Below are positions 1 through 11,000 of a stretch of 64,000 bases of DNA, piece after piece (position 1 is the first letter of the stretch; each line of letters begins with the position of its first letter). The notes beneath the pieces were generated by a model. That model saw only the letters and a list, made by a program, of their open reading frames with translations, was not told the DNA's origin and ran no database searches. Source of the stretch: Diogma glabrata (lineage: Eukaryota > Arthropoda > Insecta > Diptera > Cylindrotomidae); NCBI GenBank assembly GCA_963693315.1, contig CAVNZG010001039.1:26173-90172 (forward strand). Reading direction: 5' to 3'. Both the position numbers and the translations under genes were made by a program.

Positions 1-1279
1 GAAGGGCGAATTTCAGAAATTGGAGCATTGTTATCCAAATTATTGAAATTAGGGCAAAAGTCATTCACTTGTTCTTCAATTACAATATTGGAGTTTGGAA
101 TTTGATGAGCGTCAAGGAAGACATCAGCCAATACTTGTGCTTTTTCTGTATTTAAGAAAATTCGATTTCCAGTGTTGGGAGTAACTAATGGTGGAATGGA
201 CTTGCGATGGTTTTTAAAATGTTTAGTTGTTTTCCAGAAGTTTCTTGAACCATTATCCAAGCATTCAAGCTTCGTTTGCCATTTTTGATTATAAAGAATA
301 TTTATATGATATTTAATAATTCTATTTAGCAAGTTTATTGAGGTTTTAATGTGAGCAAGGCGACTTCTGAGGTAAGATCTTCTAAGCGAATTTCGGTGTC
401 TGATAAAACTTAACACTTGATCAGATAATAACAATTTATCAGTTGGAAGAACAGGCACAAGCGGTACGGATAGATCACGAGCTGAAGAAATGGATGCTGT
501 CAAAAAATCGACTGCAACGTTGACATCTGAAATAGTATGAATTGAACTTAAATTGAAATTTTCAATTTCAGATGAAATATGATTCTGATAAATGCTCCAA
601 TTAGCATTTTTATAGTTAAAGTATTTACGATGGCAATGATCTACTTGATTATTAAATACTATTGAACAGAGGACTGGCAGATGATCGGAGCAGAGTGCTT
701 GAATGGTGTTAACTTCGGATATCAACTGAGGGTTGTTTGTTAAAAATATGTCAATAATACTAGGGACTCCAGCAGGACTATAGTGGGTAGGTTCGACCAT
801 AAAGTTCGACCACCGCGGTTAGTTCTAGGACAAAACCAGTTAGGATGCTTACAATTTAAATCACCACCAATTAGGTAAGGAATATTACCACTACAAATTT
901 TTATAAAATCATTTCTGAGATGCTCAGAATTCGAATATGAACAATATACAGAAAATATTTTAAGTTGATTATTATCACTACTTATTATATTAATACCCAG
1001 GGATTCTATACAATTTAATTTAAGGTCAGGAAGAAGCGAATGTTTAATGCAATCTTTTATAAGAATACCAACACCACCCCTGCGAAGATTTTCTCTATCA
1101 TTACGATAAAAGCGAAAATTAGGAATCGAAAATGAAATAGAAGGCTTTAAATGCGTTTCACTAATAAGTAATATATCAATATTAAAATTATCTAAAAACT
1201 GAATTACCTCAAATTTTTTATTTTTTATACCGTACGCGTTCCACACACAAATTTTTAAAGAATTATGGATAACAGACAT
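1..1279 (-). pseudogene. Non-LTR retrotransposon ORF2, endonuclease domain and linker (partial, frameshifted)
   Basis: ORF2 would nick target DNA and reverse-transcribe the element RNA. The likely start is the ATG at 1279, which overlaps the last 17 nt of ORF1 in another frame and opens MSVIHNSLKICVWN. Endonuclease motifs follow in order: NAYGI, SETHL, FYRNDR, GGVGILI and GGDLNCKHPNW. At about 785-815 the frame breaks: a short stretch with the word ggtcgaac twice replaces roughly 20 expected residues between GGRTL and EPTHYSPAG. In the new frame VPSIIDIFLTNN and the SDHLPVLC motif that ends the endonuclease are readable, and the frame then stays open without a stop to position 1 (about 260 codons of linker). 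Reverse transcriptase lies outside the window. Family assignment is firm; the size of the deletion is inferred from the usual domain. Confidence 0.85.
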
Positions 1280-2531
1280 ATTTAATAGCAATATTAGCCA
1301 TAACATCAAATTGTTCTTCTTTGGAATGGCAACCCCGAAGTCCTGAAACAAGTTCTTTGAGAATTTGTAATAACTCATGTGGTGCAAACAAATCATTTGT
1401 GCTATCTGAATTAATATTAATTGAATTTTCATGATTGATTGCATTTGTTTGAACCACTGTACTGAACTGCATTTTTTTGTTAACAAAATTATTATTATTA
1501 TTATTATTATTAAAATTTTTATTGTTGTTTTGATGAGGTATTGAAGGAAGAATAGGAAAATCCTGTTGTTGAAATGAAAACGTTGGTTGATTTGAAGGTC
1601 GACTCAACTTATTTTTTAGATTCAGATGATTTTTTATTTGAATGTATTTTTCTCTTTCTGGACAAATTATAGAGTTAGATGTATGATTTCCACTACAATT
1701 ACAGCAAACATGTTTAGTAATATCGTTTTGTAAAGGACACTCCATATCATCAATATGTTCATCTCCACCACAGAAATTACATTTTGGCTTCATGTAGCAT
1801 GCGTTCGCTCCATGACCATACATTTTACATTTATAACATTGGAGAGGACCTTTGGTGGTGGATCTGTGTCACACTGTGTTATTAACAAATCTAATATTTT
1901 TTAATTGGTTCAGAGACATTGATCCCTTTTTGAAAGCAACAAAATAAAGGGCATCTTCACTGTTTCGACGATATTTTTTAGGAATAGTTTTCCAAACATT
2001 AACAGGACTCAGGCCACTATTCTCGAGGCTTTTCTTAACTTCATTTGTATCCATATCATGGAGCCCACATAGTACAAATTTAACAAAACGATTTTCCTCA
2101 AGCGTATATGAGAACATACCATTGTTATGTTCTTTTAATTTAGTAAAAATTTTGTTATAGTCTGATAGGCTATATGTAAGTATTTTTATGCCAATTGACA
2201 TTATTTGTATATTATATTTTGAAATATTTAGTTCCTTCATAGTTTTATGAATCTCCGTTGAGGGAGATTTTGTAATTATTGGAGGAATTTTTTCTACAGG
2301 TTTTCTAGAACTTTCACCATACGGAGAACTAGTTTGCGATGTTTTTGCATATTTTGATAAATTAACGTTAGGCGGTAAACCTGCATACCTGTTTACTGTT
2401 GGGATGTCACTCATTTTAATGCCTTGACTCATCTGTTTAATGCTGCTGAGCGAGCTCCTAGGGAGGCTACGCATCTGGCGACTTATAGTTCTTTTATTTG
2501 TGAGCATCCACACACAATAATCACAAAACAA
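1263..2531 (-). pseudogene. Jockey-type gag (ORF1) with one premature stop
   Basis: Nucleic-acid-binding gag of the non-LTR element. The frame runs from 2531 to the TAA at 1263-1265 (about 422 codons) and is broken only by an in-frame TGA at 1869-1871; the two halves are in the same frame, so this is a point mutation, not a frameshift. The middle third resembles the domain that precedes zinc knuckles in arthropod gags (PRE_C2HC type). Just after the stop come three knuckles: CYKCKMYGHGANAC (CX2CX4HX4C), CNFCGGDEHIDDMEC (CX2CX4HX5C) and CCNCSGNHTSNSIIC (CX2CX3HX6C), the spacing typical of Jockey gags. Downstream is an Asn run encoded by an (ATT)n tract near 1490-1513. The start is uncertain; a methionine in MSDIPTVNRYAG could be used instead of the first ATG. 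Confidence 0.85.
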
Positions 2532-2859
2532 TCAATTTATATTTCAATGTTTAACTTTAATTTGATTTGAATTTATAACTAACAACAAATCCAAACAAAA
2601 AATAAAACACAGTTAGAAATTTTAATATTGAAAAAATTTGATTATAACTTGATAATTTGATGTTTACTTCGCAAACACCGAATATCGAATCTAATTTATA
2701 CTTATAATGGATCACTCAAGTCACTCCGATAATATCATTGATTTTATTTCAAGAAAAACATTTTGAAAAAAAATTAAAACAGTACACAGGATCGATAAGT
2801 TTTTCGTATCTCATGTACAAAAAATACGAATTTTCCTACCAATTATTACTGTCCACTAT

Positions 2860-3134
2860 TTGTTGTAACACTTTATTGGTCAACACAGTCAACAATTTGG
2901 TTACAACAATATATTGGAAGACTTATTAGGGTCAATACCGTCAACAATTTGCTATAAAATTTGTTAGAAAACTTAGTGGTTAACACCGTCAACAATTTGG
3001 TTATAATAATTTATTCGAGAGCTTATTAGTTAACACCGTCAACAATTTACTATGAATATTTATTGGAAAACTTAGGGGTCAACACTGTCAATAACTTGCT
3101 ATGACAATTTATTGGAAAACTTATTGGTCAACAC
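2860..3134. repeat. Minisatellite, ~50-58 bp unit, left part
   Basis: About five imperfect units built on GGTCAACACCGTCAACAATT followed by a variable TTGGTTATAACAATTTATT-like part. The array resumes with the same unit at 5072 on the other side of the hAT element, so it was one array before the insertion. No coding function is seen. The region 2561-2859 before it holds no recognisable gene. Confidence 0.85.
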
Positions 3135-3552
3135 CAGTGATACCAGATTTTCAAAAATGAATTTCCCGTTGATGTATCGAAAATTCCCGATTTTTCCCGT
3201 TTTTCTAAGGAAAAAATCCCTCAGAAATTCCCATCAAGTTTTCAAAAAATATACATATAAATTCAACTATTTATTGAAAAAACTTCAAAAACAACCACAG
3301 TTATAACAATATTTATCCTTCCGACAACTATAAATATAGGTTTATCTCTGTTTTTTACGACTATATTTGCGTACGTTATTAGTCTTAATATAAAGAATGA
3401 AACAAACAGCTGTTAATTTTATTCTGTACCGCGAATGTGGCGGAACACAATAAATCAATTTATTTGATTGTATTGAATGCTGAAATAAATTTTATTTTAT
3501 TTTATAAAAATTTGATTGCATGTTATAAAAAATCAAAAGCAAACATTTTTAA

Positions 3553-3918
3553 CAGTACGCCTATTCCGGTATTTCCCTGGGAATTGGGAATTGAGAAAAA
3601 AGTGCAATAAATGAAATAAAGAAATATTTTCTAATACGAATTTGTTATTTCCCACGACACGGAATACTAGTTATGAAAAAATTGCTATAATTTATTTCAC
3701 AATTCCTATTTCACGATGTACCGGAATAGGGCTACTGTAGCCCTTTTCCGGTACATCGTGAAATAGGAATTGGGAGATAAATTGTAGCGATTTTTCATAA
3801 CTAGTATTTCGTGCCGCGGGAAATAACCAATTCGTATTAGAAAATATTTCGTTTTTTCATTTATTGCACTTTTTTCTCAATTCACAATTCCCAGAGAAAT
3901 GCCGAAACAGACGTACTG
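3553..3918. mobile_element. Foldback MITE nested in the hAT element
   Basis: A 366-bp near-palindrome whose left half, starting CAGTACGCCTATTCCGG, reads almost identically on the opposite strand from 3918 (CAGTACGTCTGTTTCGG). The centre is GGGCTACTGTAGCCC at 3729-3743. There is no room for a gene. Flanking octamers are AT-rich and only partly alike, so I cannot name the target duplication. It is absent from what a hAT gene would need, so it inserted after the hAT element. Confidence 0.75.
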
Positions 3919-4565
3919 ATTATATAAAAAACAGTCAATTCAAACTGAAGCGCATGTCCCTCTCTCGAATATTAAAAAAGGCAAAGACTACTATGATTAA
4001 ATTGAACTAAATTTCCAAAAGATTGTTTTTTGGTTTCTCATTAGTATAAAATTTGATGTCTTTCATCAGGTAGGGCTTTCATTAGGCTTTTTATAGACTT
4101 TTCATTTTCAAAATACCAAATAATTAAATAGATATCGAAATTGAATCAAATTTATTTAATTGTTTGGAATTAATTATTCCTAAAAAAACAATAAAATTCA
4201 TTGTTTTTCTTTATTCGTTTTACTTGTTTTATCAACAAATTTTAAAATAATTCAATTTAAATTAATAAATTTTACTCTATCGGAAGGATAAAACGTTGTA
4301 TTGGGTTCGTTTTTAATGAATTTTATTCTCTCGAAAATTTGTAATGCTCGCTTGTGCCTCGGTCACATCGTAAACTTTTCCTTGAGAAATAAAATATTGC
4401 ATTACATAAACACTTACACAATATATTGCTATTGTTTCGATTCTCCATACAACTTGTGGAATAAGAAAGAACTGCTGTAAAATGGAGCATTAAATCTATT
4501 TAAATTGAGAAGGACATTTTTTAAAAGAAGTAAGTATGTCTTGGTTTCATGATTTTCAAAAAATT

Positions 4566-4939
4566 TTAAAATTGGAATAGCTCTTTTTCGATACGTAAAC
4601 AACTGCTGAGAAATAAAATAGTGATGCCAAACATCCCAATTTTTTTAATAGGTTTAAAAAGGATGGATGCATAGAGAGCCAACTTAGTAGTTCCAGGTGA
4701 TTTCATTTCTCGTTCCGCAGCATCAAAATATTCCTGAAATTCAGATAACATGGTGGTCCGTTGGGGTTTTCAAAACGTACCTGTCTCCCTAAGAAATATT
4801 TAAACAGCAGAAGGCTTAAATTCCATCGCGGATTCGACAACACCAAAGCCGATAGATGGCATATGCATTTAAGTAAGATTATCGGGTGATAAACATCTTT
4901 CTGAAGCCTGGTAAAAATTGTTTGGTGCAACCATTTCAA
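4566..4939 (-). pseudogene. hAT transposase fragment
   Basis: Two overlapping minus-strand frames together look like a decayed stretch of a BED-finger hAT transposase. One frame (4939-4703) has the segment LLKCICHLSALVLSN, which resembles the LKC(I/T)CHS..LCAS block of the family. The next frame (4751-4566) continues with LSEFQEYFDAAEREM and TTKLALYASILFKP, where the family has EFQEF followed by T(R/K)WLSL. The change of frame between them and the missing Trp show the gene is dead. Assignment is by motif memory and should be confirmed by a profile search; the 8-bp duplication around the element supports it. Confidence 0.55.
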
Positions 4940-5071
4940 AATAATTTTTATTTTAAAACGATTCTATTATTAAATGTGAAAAATCCCACACTTTCCAAGT
5001 TTTTTCCCGCTTTCTCGTTTTTTATGAAATATCCCGCAAACGGGAAAAAATCCCGCGATCTGAATACACTG

Positions 5072-5360
5072 GTCAACACCGTCAACAGTTTGTTAGAAAA
5101 CATAGTGGTCAAGAGTCAAGACCGTCAACAATTTGGTCATAACAATTTATTCGCAGATGTATTGGCCAACACCGTCAACAATTTGCTATGACAATTTATT
5201 GGAAAACTTAGTGGTCAACATCGTAAACAATTTGGTTATAACAATTTTTTCGAAGACTTAGTGGTCAACACCGTCAACAATTAGTTACAACAATTTATTG
5301 GGAAACTTATTGGTCAACATTATCAACAATTTGTAATAACCATTCATGGATCAACATCGA
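5072..5360. repeat. Minisatellite, right part
   Basis: Continuation of the array at 2860-3134, with about six further units containing CCGTCAACAATTTGGTTAT or close variants, running into degenerate copies by 5350. One unit has a local duplication (gtcaagagtcaag near 5108). Confidence 0.85.
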
Positions 5361-5379
5361 CCACCATTTATAAGAACAT

Positions 5380-5880
5380 TGCTTAGTCACCGATTTATTT
5401 ACATAGGATGATGTACTAGATTAAATTAATAAGGTATGAAGAGTTTGATCTGGAACAAATCATGGGGTGAGTGAAACATTAATCTAATATTTGTAAAATG
5501 TAATAATTGTAGTTATATTGTTGTACGTGTGATGATCTCGGTTTCTTCGACATTTGGGGTCGTTAAAGGCCCTGTTCTTTGCCTTCGCTTGTTTAATTCT
5601 GTTTACACAGCCTTTCTTGCGTGCATATCTGATCAGCTGTACTGAACTGGGGAAAATTGCTTCTCGGACACACATGGCTATCAGAATAAAAACTGTGCCA
5701 GACACGCAGTCCTCCGTTTCCTTCCTGTTACTGACTCACTAGGAGGTCCGGAGTTCATTACAGAACACACAACATGTATATAAAAAAATAAGATTGCTTT
5801 GATTTATAAACACATTTTTATTTTAGAATAATTGATTATTTTAGTTTTTAGTTATTTGCGCACAAACGAGTCGCAAATAG
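5380..5880. other. No firm gene; small GC-richer island at 5530-5760
   Basis: The stretch 5530-5760 is richer in G and C than its surroundings and is open on both strands for 60-70 codons (5554-5742 plus; 5705-5484 minus). The minus-strand reading is Lys/Arg rich at its C-terminal end and the plus-strand reading is hydrophobic, the usual mirror effect of antisense frames. I recognise neither and see no clear splice signals. It could be an old exon or repeat remnant. Confidence 0.25.
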
Positions 5881-5884
5881 TATA

Positions 5885-6015
5885 TTACATATCTAGAGTT
5901 GTAAATAGCATTTTACATGCGAGGGAAAATTTTGCGCATGAGACGCGTAGCGTCGAGTGCAGTATCTTCACGAGCATGGCAAATGCTTTACAACTCGAGA
6001 TTTGTTATATACTTT
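5885..6015. repeat. Short imperfect palindrome with GAGACGCGTAGCGTCGAGTG centre
   Basis: The left arm (CTAGAGTTGTAAATAGCATTTT) is answered by a right arm that reads CTCGAGTTGTAAAGCATTTG on the other strand. The centre resembles that of the palindrome at 10432-10548 (GAGACACGCTAGCGTCGAGTG on the minus strand). Probably a small foldback MITE. Confidence 0.5.
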
Positions 6016-6417
6016 TTCTACGACTTTGTTTTAATGCCCAAACGTAAAAATAATTACTTGAAAAAATGAACTAATAATTATAAATTAAATGCAAATAGTT
6101 TACTATTTGTTAAATGCAATAGTTTAGTTCAGTAATTTATAATTTATAATTTTATTAAATGCAATAATTTAGCTTAGTAATTTATAATTTACTTTGAAAG
6201 GAGTAGAAAAATAACTATTACGTTGTACTAAAAGTATCAAAATTTGTGAATTTGATACAAATACTTTAGTGTGCAGCTAGAGCGAAAGAGTGTGGTTAAA
6301 CTGTGACTTCAAACGCAAAATGTAAAGTTATTGGTGCATCGAGAATTTTTAAAAACGAACGCTTCTTAACTGTTTAATTAAACCTCTTAACATATTGAAA
6401 CATTCAGAATGTCTAAG

Positions 6418-7048
6418 GAGTCATTCCATTGTGACATACGTAACATTTTTACCCTTTTCAACTCATACTTTTGCCTATTATTCATAAAAAACATTGTTAT
6501 TTTATGAAATTTATGTTATTTTATGCTATTATGCAGGTAGGAAATACACTACCAATGAAAAAAAGCAGCAAATTAAATATATATTAAGTAATAATAACAA
6601 AATTCAGTGCTGTGACCAACGTAACAAAAAGATGTACCACAGTAAAACTTACTCAGACTTTCAAAGCTTTCAAAGCTCAGACTTTCATTTCTCTGAAAGC
6701 ATGCCTTCAATAAATTCAAATATAGGTTTTTATAAAGCACAAGTTATCTGTTTTTAAATAAGCATATGTTTTTCACAAATGCTACATACAGTAGAGGTTC
6801 CCTTTAAAAAATATTGTGTGACCAACGTAACGTGACCAATGTAACAGAAAAAAACACATAAGAAAATAATGCATTTCTAACAACAATTTTATTACTTATT
6901 TATTTTTTTCCATCTTTTAAACAATTTATTTGTTTACTTCCTATCTTTGGTATCAATAATGACGGGCAAGTTTCCAATTAGATTAATTTTTCCGCACAAC
7001 ATAAACTTCATTGCAACTATTGAGGTTTACGTTTCCATGGAATGACCC
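6418..7048. mobile_element. Non-autonomous TIR element (MITE), TAAG flanks
   Basis: Left end GAGTCATTCCATTG and right end, reversed, GGGTCATTCCATGG form short inverted ends about 630 bp apart, and TAAG lies directly outside both (6414-6417 and 7049-7052). Inside, the phrase GTGACCAACGTAAC or close variants recurs near 6430, 6612, 6819 and 6830. No transposase frame is visible. The superfamily is not certain. Confidence 0.55.
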
Positions 7049-7052
7049 TAAG

Positions 7053-10000
7053 TTATAAGTGCAAACTAAAATATTATTAAATGAACAGCTTGTCGAGACC
7101 TTGGCATCGTTGTCTCGTTGAAGGGTTGGGAGTACGGCAACTGCTGGTAGAGCTTTGGGCCGTTTTTAGTTTGTTTTTAGTTTATTGGTTGGTTGAATTT
7201 TTGTCAAGTTATTCTACCAAATCAATATTTCTTCTTCTTCCATGATTTAGTTAACTTCAATGTTTTAACAGTTGTGAAATTGCTAAATTTCAAAATAAAA
7301 GTTAGTCATCTAAATACAATAAGGATTCTACGGTAAATTTCTAATTATGTTACGTTACATCACAGAAACCTTATCGAATTTTTAACATCTTAAAAAAAAT
7401 AGTTTGAGTTTTAAAAAAACATTTTTTTATAAATTCACGATATTGTAATGACATGAACTTACCCACAAAACAAACAAAAAACACTCCATACAAAATAATA
7501 ACAAGAGAAAACAGAAATAAAAACAACTATAAGAGATTTGATCATCATGAATAATCAACACCATCATTGTTGTCTAACTCTCGAAAAACCTAAACTAAAA
7601 TATTGAAATTGTATTTTTTTTTGGCATCATAGAAAAAGATCTTATTTTTATTTCTTTTCAAAATAAGTACATGAATTCTTTTTTTTTGCAGTTATTTCCT
7701 TGATTTTTGTTTTTTTTTCGTTGTTAACATCCACGATTTTCTTGTAAATTTACACGGTTTACATGCATACGATAACACTATTTAACATTTTGTTATACAA
7801 AAAAAACAAAAAAGTAACATAAAATCTACACACATCGAATAATCGTTTAAGATATTTAAATTTCATACCTAACCGAACAAACGATGGAGAATTATCATAA
7901 ATTTAAGGAAAGCATATTGTTTTAACTTCAAGTATTTACAAATTTCTTATATTAATTTAAACTAATTAAGATCAATTGAAAACATTTTTTCCCATTTCCG
8001 GCGACATCCAAAAAAATTAGAAATTATCATTTCATTTCAACTTTTAACATTTTGATAAGATCAACTTCAAAGTTCAAAACATTTGAAAAGTAAAATCATT
8101 TTTTAATTTTCTATTTATATTTTCTTGCTACAAAAAAATTCTCACCAAACTTAAAAATTAAATGAGCAAAAAAAAGTCGAGCACGAAAGTTGCAAATTTA
8201 TCATGGAATTAGAAAAATGAATTAAAATTAAGACAAGAAGTAGATAATGTTCTTGTTAATTTAGAGATTTGTAATTTGTTTTGGCTACCTTTTTTGGTAG
8301 ATTGAAATTGAATGATGATTGATTTGCAAAAGTTTTAATTTCGATGTTGTTTTCGAATCATCAACTGTGGAAGATGTCTTTTAAGATACAGCTTTTTATT
8401 GTTATTCGTGAATGGATTAAAATATTAAATTTATTTCAAAGTGGGAGGAAAATATAACGATATAAATATATTATTTATGTGATTGAGATTATATTCGTTG
8501 GGTCAAAAAATACTTGGGAAAATTTCTTATTATTAACATATTTTTATAACAAAACAATTAAAACCATCCTAGTCGTGACTTCAACCTTAATCGTTGTGTT
8601 TCTTTACAAATTGTTTTGTTAGAAACATATAAGCAAGAATAATTTCAACAATATAAGCAACATAATTTCTAATAAATCAAATTAAATTTAACAAGCAATT
8701 CACCTCTCAATATAACATTAGAAAAAGAAAATCAATATATCAATTGAACATGAAAGTAAAACATTTAAATTGCAATTTTATGGTTATACTCATGACGTTA
8801 TGACAAATGATTATCAATAAAAACCAAAATTACAAAAGAATAATAAAATCAATAATTTTATTGAGAAACATTATTTTGTTTCTTATTCTTTGCTCGAGAA
8901 AGTGCAAAGTGCAATTTGTAACAAATTATTTTTTGAATTGTTTGTTAATGGCTTTTTTAAAGATTTTTTTTGCAGTGTTATTAAAACGCGGTATGTTATG
9001 CCAAAAGATATAATTATTTACTTTTATTGTTTTAGTGTTACTTTTGAATACTTTGCTTACAATAACAATAAGGTACAGCGATTTGCTTGATTTTTTAGAA
9101 AAATTTCTAATGCAATTAATTTTTAAGTATGTAGAAATATTAAAACCCATATTCAGTGGTCTAGAGTCATTATTTTTAGAGTAAACTGGTTTCATTTTCG
9201 TGGCCCCATTTTTCATAGCTATCCAAACCCGAGTGTGTTTTTGAGTATACGCTATTCGTAAATGAATTTTTGCTGAATGTTTTAAAATTGATATTGTCTA
9301 AGCTGGTAAACGTTCTGCATACCACATTTTGTACTGCAAATTCTTTTTGAACGTTTGCTTTTGAGTTGACATTTCACTATGTTCTTGGTAGTGTCCGCGA
9401 CGAGTCGCTCATGACACTCCAACCCTCCATGTCTCTGGGCTTACTTTTGGTAGCTCACGCACAGTGTCCTTGTCAGCTTAGGCGTCGATTCCATCGATTC
9501 CTTGTGGCAAGTGTTTGATTTCGATCTAATCTCAAGGAATCTCTCTCGAGAATGATGAACCACTAAACCTGTAAATGTTAGTTTTGACTATCTAGCATCG
9601 AAAGATGTGTCTTGATTATCTGCCCAACACTCTTATACATAAAAAGATCTTTACCCTGCCTTTTCCTGGTCATAACTGACTGCACAAAGTTTAATTGTAG
9701 TTAACTGTGTGCTCTTCAATATATAACAAAGTGCTCTGGTATGAAATAGATAGCAAAAAAGCAAAGAGAGTAAATAAAAAAAATGGAAATAATACCAACC
9801 TTATGTAGATAAATTTAACAGAAATAACAAAAAAATACCTTCCTTGATGCTGATTAAGGTAAAATTGATCCTGATAATATTATTTCTTACCGCAGTCCAT
9901 TGTTAGTTTAAAATTCTTAAATTTACTACGATTCCTAATTTTCGATCACAGCGTTACATCACCCTAATCACTGTATAATTATAACTTCAATATTTCACTT

Positions 10001-10418
10001 TCCTTTTCTTTACCTTGATCTTCGTTTATCTTCTTTCTGACATACACATGTTAACAATATCTATCTTCCATACAAGAGGTGATTGTTGAGGGTAGTGATT
10101 AAGCTACCTATCATTGTTTTTGTCTTATCTTTTATCACTTCTTGACGAAGGAGTATGAGGTGGAAAATAAAAAAAAACAAATTTATACTTTCAGACCGAA
10201 AAAAACATTTTTTCTATGATAACAAATGAAAAATGTATTCCACTAGTGTAAAAAGAATAACAAATTGTAGTTGCTATGGTTTTTCATATAATTTTACAAA
10301 GTATTTTAAGCAACGCAACCATGAAAAAATAGAATATGAATTTTGAATGTTTTGTTGTCGATTTCTAATTTTATAATGTATAGTAAATATCGATTATATA
10401 TTACTATCATAGAAAAAA
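7053..10418. other. Unassigned AT-rich DNA, no gene seen
   Basis: Long homopolymer-rich A/T stretches with only short chance frames. Two small islands of more balanced composition, 7088-7165 and 9385-9560, could be old exons or repeat remnants, but neither has a long frame or a motif I recognise. Confidence 0.5.
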
Positions 10419-10431
10419 TTGCATTTCCTAC

Positions 10432-10548
10432 GCGAGATAAAAACGTTTTTCGTTCGTAAACATGTCTCACTCGACGCTAGCGTGTCTCGTGAACAAATGT
10501 TTACTCACGAAAAAACAATGTTTTCATCTCTTGTTGGAAAATATACTA
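10432..10548. repeat. Imperfect palindrome with a GACGCTAGCGTGTC centre
   Basis: The left side (GAGATAAAAACGTTTTTCG, then GTAAACATGT) is mirrored by the right side read backwards (GAGATGAAAACATTG, then GTAAACATTTG). The centre shares its sequence with the palindrome at 5885-6015 in opposite orientation, suggesting a dispersed foldback family. Confidence 0.5.
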
Positions 10549-10800
10549 TTATTCCCAAATCAAATTCAATTCAACGTTTTCTGTATATTTCTATGACTAC
10601 TGTATTCACTGTTAACTTATCATTGCACAAAAACACAATTTATATGACGAAAAAAACATAACACTTACAATAATTTACACTTAAAAATTAACTTAAATTA
10701 GCAATCATTGAATTCTATTTATTTAAATATATTTTTTTGTTTATAGTTAAATAAATCATTTCATTTTATTCCAATTAAATTTCACTTCGTCCTCTACACC

Positions 10801-11000
10801 NNNNNNNNNNNNNNNNNNNNNNNNNNNNNNNNNNNNNNNNNNNNNNNNNNNNNNNNNNNNNNNNNNNNNNNNNNNNNNNNNNNNNNNNNNNNNNNNNNNN
10901 NNNNNNNNNNNNNNNNNNNNNNNNNNNNNNNNNNNNNNNNNNNNNNNNNNNNNNNNNNNNNNNNNNNNNNNNNNNNNNNNNNNNNNNNNNNNNNNNNNNN
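10801..11000. other. Assembly gap (200 N)
   Basis: Exactly 200 undetermined bases, probably a scaffold gap of conventional size rather than a measured distance. Confidence 0.99.

Larger units (their letters stand above)
1..2560 (-). mobile_element. Jockey-like non-LTR retrotransposon, 3' part outside the window
   Basis: Two overlapping minus-strand ORFs, a gag with three zinc knuckles followed by an apurinic-type endonuclease, are the order of a Jockey-clade LINE. The reading direction runs from 2.5 kb down to position 1, where the reverse-transcriptase half is cut off by the window edge. The 5' limit is uncertain: no target duplication was found and the sequence above 2531 is plain AT-rich DNA. 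The copy is dead: gag has one stop and ORF2 a deletion with frameshift, but it is otherwise well preserved, suggesting a fairly young insertion. Confidence 0.85.
3135..5071 (-). mobile_element. hAT-family DNA transposon, decayed, with 8-bp target duplication
   Basis: The 1937-bp element starts CAGTGATACCAGA and ends, read on the other strand, CAGTGTATTCAGA, giving an imperfect hAT-type terminal inverted repeat. The 8 bases GTCAACAC flank both sides (3127-3134 and 5072-5079). The same word occurs in each minisatellite unit, so the duplication is supporting rather than independent proof. The ends carry several TTCCCG/CGGGA subterminal motifs. A relic of hAT transposase lies at the right on the minus strand. 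The interior 4000-4500 is noncoding. Confidence 0.7.

Noticed and set aside
2860..5360. Regularly spaced repeats that could suggest a CRISPR array
   Set aside because: Units are contiguous and imperfect with no unique spacers, and the window is eukaryotic; it is a minisatellite.
5484..5742. Opposed small ORFs that might be a host exon
   Set aside because: Neither strand has a recognisable motif or a defendable splice site; left as an unassigned island.
7053..10418. Host promoter or enhancer elements
   Set aside because: No gene nearby to anchor them, and TATA-like words are everywhere at this base composition.
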